Positions 40,701 to 52,500 of a stretch of 64,000 nt of DNA are shown here, piece by piece. The translations under genes and the position numbers were made by a program. This stretch comes from Holacanthus passer (taxonomy: Eukaryota; Chordata; Actinopteri; Pomacanthidae), in assembly GCA_025331565.1 (NCBI GenBank), contig JAFREQ010000103.1, positions 425,001 to 489,000 of the forward strand. The letters are read 5' to 3'. The notes below the pieces were generated by a model. That model saw only the letters and a list, made by a program, of their open reading frames with translations. It did no database searches and had not been told where the DNA came from. Numbering within the stretch: position 1 is the stretch's first letter; every line of letters starts with the position of its first letter.

Positions 40701-43700
40701 CTCCTTAGAGAGATGAAAGAATTATCCCCTGGACATGAAATGTCAGCATTGGTGTGAATAAACAAAACTGTGTAACAGTTTAATTATCATGTGCACCTGT
40801 GCATTAGTTTTTGTCTTTCTAATTGCTATGTAATAGCACTGTATTTGTTAGGTGTTGACTTTAGTTCTGGTTATATGTCAGCTCTAAGCTAAAGTTTTTG
40901 ATAAATATGTTCTCAGCTGTACTTCTCACTAAAGCTCTGTTATTATACAGTTTTATATCTTTGTCACTTTTTCTTGTGCTGTAATTTGGTTCCATAGAAA
41001 TATATATTGTCTACTGCTAAATGAAAGGCTTTGTAACAATTTGTAGACAAAAAAATAAATAAAATTATATGAGCTTGCTTACATTTTTGGTTTATGTGTG
41101 AGTTTCATATTTATTTAGATTAGCTTAGGGACAGTAAATTCGGATATATTTTGTGCAATTTGTAGCTTATTTTTGGAATCTTTTGTGTCAAAGGACATAT
41201 GTCAAAATCAGTCTAATGCTCTAAATACTATTTCTCCAAAAGCACTATTTTTTCCCCACTTCTCCTAGGTGTCCGTCCTTTCCCCTGCCCTCACTGTGAC
41301 AAGATCTTTCGTACATCAGGCCACAGGAAAACACACATTGCCTCCCACTTCAAAAGCTTACAGCAGAAGAAGCACAAGTTTCCCCGAAAAACCAACAAAG
41401 CCAAAGTGTCCAAGAGTAACCTACCTCTGCCTGACATCCCCCTGCAGGAACCCATCCTCATCACTGACTTTGGTAAGCGCACATGTTGACAGGCATGTGG
41501 GTGTATACACATGGGGTGGTGGTGTATCTCAGTTCATTGTAAACATACTCACACCTTATCAGTTATCCTTGAGATGAAGTGGAATGTATTGTTCAGATGC
41601 TTTCTTGTTGATGTTTCTGCACAAAAAGAAATGTCTTTTCACGTGGAAGTCCACATGTTGCTTGTTCACGTGTTGCTTAACAGGCCTCATCCCATCCCAG
41701 AACCCTCGACTGACTTTCCAACAATACCTGGAGGTGGTGGGCAATGACCGGCCATACAAGTGCCAGTTCTGTAGTAAGGCCTACAAGAAATCAAGCCATC
41801 TGAAACAGCATGTCAGGTAAAGCTTCTTTATAACACTGCATGTCAAATACATATTGTAAAAGAGTTTAAGAAGTATGAGTTTTTAGGACCAGTGCAATTA
41901 TGTTTTTTGATTAACCTTCTGATAATTGATAACATTTTCTGAATGTATACCATATTGAATGCAACAATGTTATGCTAAAATATAACAACCCAAAAATGTC
42001 AAATGATTCATTCAGCAACAAATTTTATTTGTGACTAGGTGGACAACCTACATAACGCATTTAAAATAAATATACTCAACATCAGGCTACAATTAACTAA
42101 TTAGCATTAGCATTTACATTTTGTTGCATTTGCATGTAGTGCATAATCATGCTTTCCAGAGGGTAAACCCTTTTCTGTTTTCAGAGCTCCCTAATGTTTC
42201 ATTATATGCCAACATTTCTCTCGAGATACCTGGCTGGATTGGCATGAAGTCTGAATAATAAACTAATAATAAAATTAAACTTAATTCATATAGCATCTTC
42301 CTAAACAGTGCTTTAAAGTATCAAAACTAAATTAAAGCACTTTAGCACTACAGTTGAGCTGGGATTTAGGAACATGAGCATCGGGGGCTGTGCTCTGGCT
42401 TGTAGAGGAGCAGCAATATACCTGAGTGACTGGCTATGAAAGGCTTTAAATGTGAGCAGTAAATTTCAATCAGTGGAGAGAGGTCAGAACAGTTGAATTT
42501 TGTACCAGCTGAAGCCATTAGATTTAGGTGTGTTTCTTGAATCAATCCTGAATACAGTGAATTACAGCAATCAATATGTGACTATTGAGAAGCATTATGA
42601 CAATCTCAGGACAAGCACGTGAAAAAATTTTGAGAAAATCCTTGTTTAGAAGAATGACAATATGACTGGGCAACATTTGTGACTTGTTTGTTGAGAGGTC
42701 GCTGTCAAAAAGTTACACCCAGGTTTCCAGCTGCAAGTTTGATATTTGCAGACGAGCCAAGATTGTTCTGTAAAGTGGGGAGGGACTTTGGATCAGTCCC
42801 ATTCTTTGGATCAGATACATTTATTTCTGATTAATTTTCTTTTAGTTGGAGAAAGTTTGGAACATCCAACACTTGATTTTTGAGAGACGAGATAGTAGGT
42901 GATGTAAGATTCTGTCTTCTTCCACATAACAGTGGTATTGAATGTTGTATTTCAGGATCATGTGATATTGTGGAGACATTTATGGAAACAAAAGAGGGCA
43001 TAAGGATGGAACCTTGGGAAACACCAACATGTGATGTGATGACCCCTTTCCATCACTCTCAGGCCAAAATTTCTGCTTGAATATTTGGCCAAGAGGAGGA
43101 ATGTTTACCATTAGAGTGCAGCAAATATCTTCAACTTGCTATAAATGGTTCTTATAAACTTAGGTAATCATGTCAGAGAACTACAGAGAATAATGCTCAG
43201 CATGGTGAGTTTACTTTAGCTTAAGACTTAAGCTCATTGACAGACATTCGGCAGTTCGAGGGAGGAGAATGCAGAGCAAGAGAAAACATGTTGTATTAGG
43301 TGTGTTAAAGTACCAAGGGAGGTGAGATGAAACTGATTCAAGACAGGAGAGGGTGAGGAGAAAGAATAGGAATAGAGGAGGAGCTGCTGGCTGGTGTGTC
43401 ACCCCAGTTTCCCATTTGTTTAATCATTTTATTAATATACTCCATTATTAACAATCGAATACTGTCATTTAGAAATATGTACCTTGTTTTAATGTCCAAT
43501 ATAAATGAACAGCGCAAGGACTTACATTAACTTCAAAGTGCCCCTGTAAGTCATGCATGAAATAGAACATTGAAACATTGATAAGAAGCCTAAGCCTTAC
43601 ACTATGTATCTCTTTTGTACTTTTAAGCCTTTCCATGATGACAGACTCCCTGCGATTTCCTTCATTTCAATATTGAGAGGTTAATCTAAATAGTGGCGCT

Positions 43701-46349
43701 GTCATCCTTTCGATAGTCGCACCTCTCTGTTCATCATATTTGGTGGCAGGCTTAGACTAATGGGTAGTAACTCAAGCAGAGGATCCCTATCTTCCACTAG
43801 TGACAGTTCCCTTGATTCACTGATGAACCTGGAACGGCAACATGGCAAAAAACACCAGGGAATTTGATTCAAATTGGCCAGGTCATCAATATATTTATAT
43901 AATATAATATAAGAAATAATTACATTGACTGAAGGAATAATGTTTGCTGTTCATTTTGTTTATCGCTTCAATTCAAAATATCAGCCAAAACTTATGTTTG
44001 AAACATTTTTTAATATCATGGTACTGCTGTACACTTGGAGTACCACTTAAAACTAAATACTGAAAATTGAGTTTTATGCCTAACTAGCTCAGTTTTGCCT
44101 TCTGTCTGTCGCCCCAGGTCTCACACAGGAGAAAGACCCTTCAAGTGTGTGCAGTGCAGTCGGGGTTTTGCCTCCTCGGGAGTCCTCAAGGCTCATATCC
44201 GGACCCACTCAGGCCTCAAGGCGTACAAGTGCCTGATGTGCGACACCACGTTCACCACCAGTGGCAGCCTGCGACGCCACATGACCACCCATAGCGACCT
44301 GCGACCTTACATGTGCCCCTACTGCCAGAAGACCTTCAAGTCTTCACCCAACTGCAGGAAGCACATGAAGACACACAGGTTTGGGATTTGTCAGGGTGCA
44401 TGTGGTTGTGTTTGTTTGTTATTTTGTGCACTTTTTGCCATGTTCTTTGGACCATCAGATATGCAGTGACAAGGAAGAAAAACTAGGGCTGTCAAAATTA
44501 ACGCTTTAACGCATGCGATTAATCTGGAAACAATAACGCATTAATGAAAAATTAACACACAATTAATCGTGTCACATGACTTAGGTAGAGTGACTGTCAG
44601 TCTACATTCTGTGTCGCCACACACACGCGCAGCCTGGCAGCGACAGAGAAGGATGGCTGAGGAGGAGGTGTCGGACATAGGTGTTATACACAATCAGTTT
44701 CTGTTCATAAAAACTCCAGGTGGGGAATTAGACAAGACCAGAGTTGTCTGTAAATACGGTCGTGACGTTTTATCGTATCACCGAAACACAACGAGCCTTA
44801 AATATCACCTCAAGGCCAAGCACTTCATGTATGCTAGTGCTAGCAGGAGCAGTAGCACAGAGCTAGCTGGAAGTCATGTCCGCCAAGTTAAAATAACCGG
44901 TTTAACTGTAAAATGGGACTGTTCATTTTGTCTGTGTAATGCCAGGCACAATAATATGTTAGCTGAAGGAGTAACTGTGTAATAATAAAGTAAGAGAAAT
45001 AGATTTCTCAGACTAGTTTGTCATTTCTTTATTTCCAACACCACATACTTGTTTTATTTCCCCACCAAAATACAAATAATATTAGTATTTTAATCGCGAT
45101 TAATCACAGAGTAATGTTGCAATTAATCAAGTTAATTTTTTTAATCGTTTGACAGCCCTAATAAAAACACAAATGCACATTAAGTCACTATTTTAAATCT
45201 GAGATTTTGCCAAACCAGGTATGAACTAGCCCAGCAGCTGCAACCCCAGTCAACAGAAGACCCATTAGGAGGAGGCACTGTGGCCCATGACATGCAGGTG
45301 GAAATAGAGGGAGACTCTCTTCAGCAACCACCTGCCACCTCAGCAGAGCAGCAAAGCATGCTGGGACTGGGCCAGACAGAGGTGGTGAATGGAAGTCAAC
45401 AAGTGACATTAGAGGCACCCCTGACTGACCAACCACTTGTACAAGGAGAAGGTAAGCAGGGGTGGGGTCAGGGGTTGTCACATCATGATTGGACTGCTGA
45501 ACAGGCCCACCGGGTACAGACCCAGGGCTGCCTGGACCAGAGCATGTATATGAAGTGACTGTAAGGATTCTTGTTAGAAGGTCAATCAAATGTCTACAAA
45601 ATGTCGCAAAGTAACCACAAAGAGATATGTGTCATCTCATTTTACCCCATAATTTGACATAGGTATACATTGCACAATCCTTTCGATTTCAGGACACAAT
45701 CTTTCATCTAAAATTGAAAAATTGAAAAAAAAAATCATATTATGTCAAAAGATTTTGGGTATATGTGCTTTTGTTTCATGTTTTCACAGTTAACTTTTTC
45801 TGACTATTTTAGAATTGACTTTTCTAAAGCACCAAACTACCTCCGTTTTAAAATGCATGTCTTATAGCCAGGTTCAGCTCTCTTGAACTCATCTATGTAT
45901 ATTTGAAGACATTTTAATAGTGTATAGACTGGAATTTACCCTACATACAAAGGACTTGCAATGTTAAAATTTGAAGTCCATAGAGTGTAGTATTTTTTTA
46001 ATATTATTCCCAAAAACAGAGACCTAATTTAACCACATTTGTCTTTCTTTTTTATTTTTGAACATCACCAAAAATGGAGACAAAATAACTAGACTCGAGC
46101 TATTAAAGTAATCTGCAGTTCAAGTACACTTTAAGTCCATAGTACCTTTTAACCTTTTAACCTCTTTTAGCAATATTTGTATTTGTGAGTAACAGACTAA
46201 CGTGTTGTATTACTGTGCATCTCTTTCTCTGTGGTGGCAGACTCGTATGTGACTACCCAACATGCTTTGCCTCAGAACATCAGCCAGTTTGAGACACCAG
46301 CACTCCCTCAGCCTGCATTTGACCAGCAAGCTCTAACGCAAGGTACAAA

Positions 46350-46384
<35 letters not shown>

Positions 46385-49300
46385 GTCTATACTTCTGAGG
46401 ACCGTCATTGACATATAATGCACTCCCGAGACCCTTACCCTAACCTTAAACATCACAACTACATGCCTGCCCCTAACCCTGCAGGTACACACACACACAC
46501 ACAACAGATACTGAATACACTCATGCAGGCTTTTCATTCTGGATTTTTTTCACAGAATGTTTTCAAGCTATTATGTCCATAATACATGAATCTGGGTATA
46601 CTGTCATCTCTTAATGTGCAAAACATCTGATTTCTGATTGAACAGTGACTAGAATATGACCTGTAGCAAGTCACTCATCATTTCAGTGATTACCCTGCAG
46701 TGTTTTCTGCTATAAGAGTTAATTGACTGGTGGTCTCAAAAAACTGTGTCACGAAATCTTTCATGTTAGATTATCATAAAAAAGAAATCAAACAAAAACA
46801 GAAGAAACTTTCTTTCGCTAGTCTGGAAGTCTAGGAGACAGCAGTTGTTGGTGTGGGGAAAAAGCTAGACTCACTACAATTCTAACAACAAACAGAATAG
46901 TTAATTTGGGCAGCATCACAAAGTGACTGCCAACATCTGTCAGGCAGATTTTACGTTTTCCATTCCCTCAGGAGGCACATTAGCCTTTTTATCTGTCGAG
47001 AAAACACCTGGAATTTCAACATTTTAGGGCCATACTGCCTCAAGGTCATCAAATTTACAAGAGTACAAAGTTCATGTGCCTGAGCATGAGGAGAACGGCT
47101 AATCATATTTTAACCCCCATGTAGTTGTTCGTGATACAGGTTGTGACCTTGATCCCTGGGGTTTCATGTGGAAAACCCTGTTTAGTTTTGTTATTTGTAA
47201 CACACTGTGTTTTCTCACAGCAGCCATCTCACTTATCTCAGAGTGTCATTTGGTAAATTGCTGCAGCTCCAAGTTCACAGGTGCTCGCACTGTGCTCGAG
47301 TGGCTCTTAAACTGCCACAGAATGTATGAATCTGAATAAAAATCATAAAAGGTGCTTTGAACTGTTTTCCTTTGTGCGTTATGCAGTAGTTAGTTTTGTT
47401 TTGTATAATTTGAAAGTGCTTGAAGAACAAAGTTTGAAATCATAGCTTTAATTGTTTGAATAGATTTGTAAGTTTCAACATTATAGAAAATAGCTATTCA
47501 GTTAGTATTTTCAGCCCAAAAATTTTATAACTTATTTAATGCCCTCCTTGTAAGTCACTTTGGGCAAAAGCATTTGCCAAATGGACTAGACCTTAGAAAT
47601 TGTATTGAAAACACAACCTATAGCTCTGGAAAGGGGCCAGTGTCATATACCATTGAAAGGTTTCAAAAGACATTGGCCACAAAACTCTATTAGCTCTAAG
47701 CTCTGTACTGACTTGAAGAACTTAAATTTCCTAAGAATAAGCAACCTCATTTATGTTTGTTTGTTTGTTTGTTTTTACCTTTTTAAATGCAGCATTAACA
47801 TTATCTGACAAGCTCAGTGTCATAGACCAAGCATGCTGTCTTCATCATGTCTGTTTTTAAAAACAGGTATTTCTGTTTGTTTGACAAATGTCCAATTATT
47901 TTTGTGATATTGCAATATGTGGTATAAAAAACAGTTACCTTTCGTTCATACTTGATCCAGTAACTACTTACTGCTTACATGTAGCACCTGTGTACCTACT
48001 TTTGTCAATCATAACATCAGGCTATATATGAACACATTGATAGGTTACAGTAACACATAAACAGCAGTTAGGTGACCTCTTGTCACTGTTTCTTTCTGTC
48101 CACTTATTATTGGCATTATCAGCAATACAATACAATAACAGGCTGAAGTCATATAATATTTTTGTGCTGCAGGCTGTCATTCCCGTCTTCAGCAGTGTCA
48201 GTGAATCATGGTATTTTGCTCAAAGTTCAGTAATTTAAAATCAATAAAAGTTTCCACCCGTTATTTTGCTGTGTTGTGCAGAAGTTGAACAAACCCAACA
48301 TGCATAGATCTCATATTTTTCTCAGAGAAAGATTTGTGCTTTATTGACTTATCAACTGCATTTGTGCTGAGTTGTAGAACCACTTTGCTATTAAATGCTG
48401 TGTCAGCAGGCTGTCTGCTTGTTCAGGGTTACCTCAGGTTAGCATTTTTATTCTAAAGTCTTCCATTGCCTACATAACTGCATTATACTATCTATATATG
48501 TGTAGTTGCAAAGTGAATTACTCAAAAATGGTTGAGGGATTACTCACTTGAAAATTGAATAACTGATTTATTATTTTGATTGCTTCTAGAGCCAATATTG
48601 CAATCAGCCTTGAGTCTGATCAGTAATTCAAGAGACTGATTATTCTCTGTTATTTCCCTTCAGGCTTCACCATCACTGATTCGAGCTACAATCAGCCCCA
48701 GTTCTCCACCGTCCAGCAGCTGCAGGATTCCAGCACACTGGAGTCTCAGGCTCTGTCTTCCAGCTATCACCCCCCGAACCTGCTCCACGTTTCCAGTGCT
48801 GAGGTGGTGAGTCATGGGCCTCCAGGTGTGCCCTCAGCCCTTACCTACATTCACCTGGACTTCAATTCCCACATTTACAGAGCATTTTTTTCAAAATATA
48901 TTCAATGTCAGTGCAGTCAGTGAAATGCAGCGGAATATAGATTGAGCTAATTTGCTAATTGATTCAAAGATTTTCTTAATTGATAGACCTGCCCCAATCA
49001 TTGATTGTGTAGGACACTGGGTGCTGTGTTGTGTTTTTATCTAATTGTTTTAATTGTCCTTATTTTCTACTTTTAATTGCAGTCTAGTTAAAACTAATGC
49101 AGTCTAATAAAACACTTCTGCAATAAATCCAAAAGTCATTTTGGAGTACAAGGCTCCATGAAACATGAGAGTGGAATCAATCTTCTCATATAACTAGGCA
49201 AATAAGAGCATTTCCCAAAAATCAAACTGTTCCTTTGAATACATATCTGAATCAAGCATAAGGTACTTGATACTAATAATGTAATAATGTCCTTGTACAT

Positions 49301-49477
49301 GTATTTCTATCTGTATTAAGGTGAGTGTATTTTGTTGATTTGTCTTTTTTAATGTAGACGAATGGGCTTCTTCAGCAGAGCAGTCAGAATGAGCTTCAGC
49401 TGACGACTGAAACACAGGACTACCAAGATGACAGTGAGGACAACAGCAAGAGAACCTACAGGTTTAATTATAGCTTA

Positions 49478-49518
<41 letters not shown>

Positions 49519-52500
49519 ATTGTCCATGTCTATATGTGTGGCTTCAGAAAGTGCTCCCACCTCCTCTACTTTTAAATTCCAACCCTCTGTAAAAGCACCA
49601 GTAGTGGTAATTACAGTGTTCTCGGCTGTCCTCTGCTATTTTTTGAACACCTACATTTCTCTGAGGTCATTTCTGCCTTTCTTTCTTACACATCCTTACA
49701 AAAGCTGTCACAATAGATGGAGGACGTTAGTGAACCTTGACCCTTAAGTCTCTTAGCCAGTTTTCAGTGGTGAAGTCCAACATTTGTCTGGACTGTTCAC
49801 GGGCATCCAGTGCCTTTCCCTCACTGCTCCTGCTGTCTTGTCTGAGTGATACTTGTACCGAAAAGTGAATCTTTGCCAGGCTCGACGTTGTTTGCGCTCT
49901 GTTCATTGTCCCCTCAGTTCTGTCCAGTCATCATGCTGCCATAGCCACGTTTCAAAGGAGGTTGGCACGAACCATGCCATGGAAATTACCTTCCAGTGGG
50001 ACCAAAGACTTCAATTTTTGTCATATCAAACCAGAAAATTCTTTTCACTGCTCTCAGAGTACTTTAAGAGCAGTTTGGCAAACTCCAGGTGACTCAGGAG
50101 TGGCTTCTGTCTATTCATTTCACCATTTAGGCCTGATTGCACTGCAGCACTCAGGCCCAATGAGCCTTGGTGCTGCAGCCATCGTTTTCAGTCCGACAGA
50201 TTCTCTGTCTCTGGACATGAACTTCTGCTAGTCTCGTCTTTGTCTTTTCTCTTGGTATCTCAAAGACTAGTAAGAGTTACTTGGTGGTCATTGGTCAAGA
50301 TGAATTGGAGTGTCATAGCAGATCTAAAGAGGATCTAGATAATGAGACTTGGACTGGTATGCACAAGTGCTTCAAGTACATTTTTACTGGTGTTAGTTGA
50401 CCCTTAGAAATTCTCTTCTCAGAGATGCACTACAGGACTGAGTCATTTTCTTTTTGTTTGTCGGTTTGCTGACTTTCTGTAATTGCAGTGTTGTTGCATT
50501 GTGTTTTTGTGCTCTATAATATACAAACAAATCTTTTTTCAGGGCTCAAAGCAGATTAATGATAGGCACCATCATAAACACTAAGCCTAGGGAAATAGAA
50601 GGCATTGTTTACAGCATTTACAATGACTGCCTTTAATAACTTTACCTGCCTTTGTTATCAGCATCGTTCATTCCAAATGTTCCCCCAGATAAAGAAAAAC
50701 CATTTAGAGAAATGCCCCAGAGATACATTCGTGTTTGCCCTCATATCTGAGGCATCTCCTCAATGGGGTCTAATCACTTCTGCATTTATATATCAGACAT
50801 ACCAAAACTTTTTAAAATACAGCACTCTTTGGTAAAAGGTAGAAACATGACAAAGAGAGAAACTGAGTTATATCCATGGTTTTAAAAATTCCATTTGATT
50901 TATTCAAGGGATTTGAATAGAATGAAATAGAGAGGGAGGGGACGTTGGAGAGGAACAGCAAAAAATATGTTTTTCATTCTTGCACATGTAATGTTTTCAT
51001 CCCTGACATCAGTTGGCTGCTACCCTGACCTTTTCAGTGACAGTTCACTGGGAGCAGGAAGGAAACACATGTACAGAGACAGACACATTCAGAAAAGAGT
51101 GTATTAAAACCCTGATTCCAAAAAAGTAATGACACTTTGGAAGACATAAATAAAAACAGAATGCGTTCCCGAAGTGTTTACCTAAAAGAGTTTTTCAAAG
51201 TGTTCCTGAGCCCATGTAGTAATCTCCTTTATACAATCATGTATTTGACAAAGTGGTGAACCTCTCTCCATCCTCACTTGTGAATGACTGAGTCTTTCCA
51301 GGATGAACCTTTCATACCCAATCATGATACTATCACCTGTTACCAATGAACCTGTTTACCTGTGGACTGATCCAAACAGGTGTTTTTGGATCAGTCCACA
51401 ACTTTCACAGTCTTTTGTTGCTCCTGTCCCAACTTGTTTGAAACGTATTGCTGACAACGTATTGCTGACATCAAGCAGATATTTACAAAAATCAGTGAAG
51501 TTGATGAGGCCATACATTAAATATATAATACATCAATTGAGCGTATGTCTACTAGGATTAGCAAATTTTACACAGCGTCTCAACTTTCTTGGACGGAGGT
51601 GAAACTACGACAATGAGACAGTGCTGAATCAGACACTTAAACCAAAGCTAGTCATTTTTCATTTACTTTTTTACTCGATACAAAAATTGCATCTATACTC
51701 CCCAACTTTCTTTGACAGGGTTATAACTCAAGGTGTATTCAGTATTTCAGAACATTGTACAGCATAATTAACAGTTGCTTACACCTGCCCATGTAACTGA
51801 AAGCAAACAAAACCTTTATTTCATCTGCCAGCTGCTTCAGGGAGTGTGGACACTTGGTTGTCAGCTAAAGGCTTATCATTTTGGCCGAATGGTGCTCAGG
51901 AAGTGACATAATGTACAATCACTTTTTGGTGTTTATGATGAATCCTGGTAGAGAAGGAAATGAAGTAAAACACATCTCTGACATTTGATAAACACATAAG
52001 GTAGAAATTGTGCACAAAATGCCGCCTCATCACAAGTAATGCCCGATGTGTTATGTGACTATACAGAACCTGTTTGGGTCTGTCAGTTTATCATTGGCAT
52101 CTCCTGAGTGGTACTGTAAACAACAGCAGCAATTATGAGCCTTTTTTTGCTTTTCAGGTGCAATTGGTGTAATAAGGGTTTCAAGAAGTCAAGCCATCTG
52201 AAGCAGCACGTGCGCTCCCACACTGGGGAGAAACCATACAGATGTCATCTCTGTGGACGGGCCTTTGTATCAGCTGGAGTGCTGAAATCCCACCTCAACA
52301 CACATACAGGTGAGCTGACTTCACCACCGGTACTGAGAAATCACCAAAGGTCTTCCTAAGTTAATTATCTTTGACACTATAAAATACAGTATATCACATT
52401 CCATTGTATTTAGATTGGAATATTTAAAGGATTAAATTAGGAAAAATTGCATGACTGTTTATTCAGAAGCCCGGCTGTGCATTTCATTCACATCATGATT

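Larger units (their letters stand above)
44379..45218 (+). other. znf236 intron 13, mostly hAT element
   Basis: 840 bp, of which 677 bp are one transposon (44484-45160). Without it the intron would be about 155 bp. Confidence 0.85.
46343..48663 (+). other. znf236 intron 15
   Basis: 2.3 kb. It opens with a microsatellite-bounded repeat (46345-46505) and holds a repeat-tail fragment at 47548-47588 (TTGTAAGTCACTTTGGGCAA). The remainder is AT-rich. Confidence 0.75.
49462..52157 (+). other. znf236 intron 17
   Basis: 2.7 kb. It starts with a (GT)n run 20 bp after the donor (49480-49516). A complex stretch at about 49850-50231 has open frames but no domain. A 621-bp inverted-repeat element occupies 51105-51725. 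Confidence 0.75.

Noticed and set aside
49853..50231. Two overlapping plus-strand frames of about 80-90 codons in intron 17
   Set aside because: No domain recognised and no splice-bounded structure; may be old repeat sequence.
51303..51602. Frame MNLSYPIMILSPVTNEPV, repeated at 58175 on the minus strand, as a possible conserved small gene
   Set aside because: The similarity is explained by two copies of the same transposable element; there is no further coding support.
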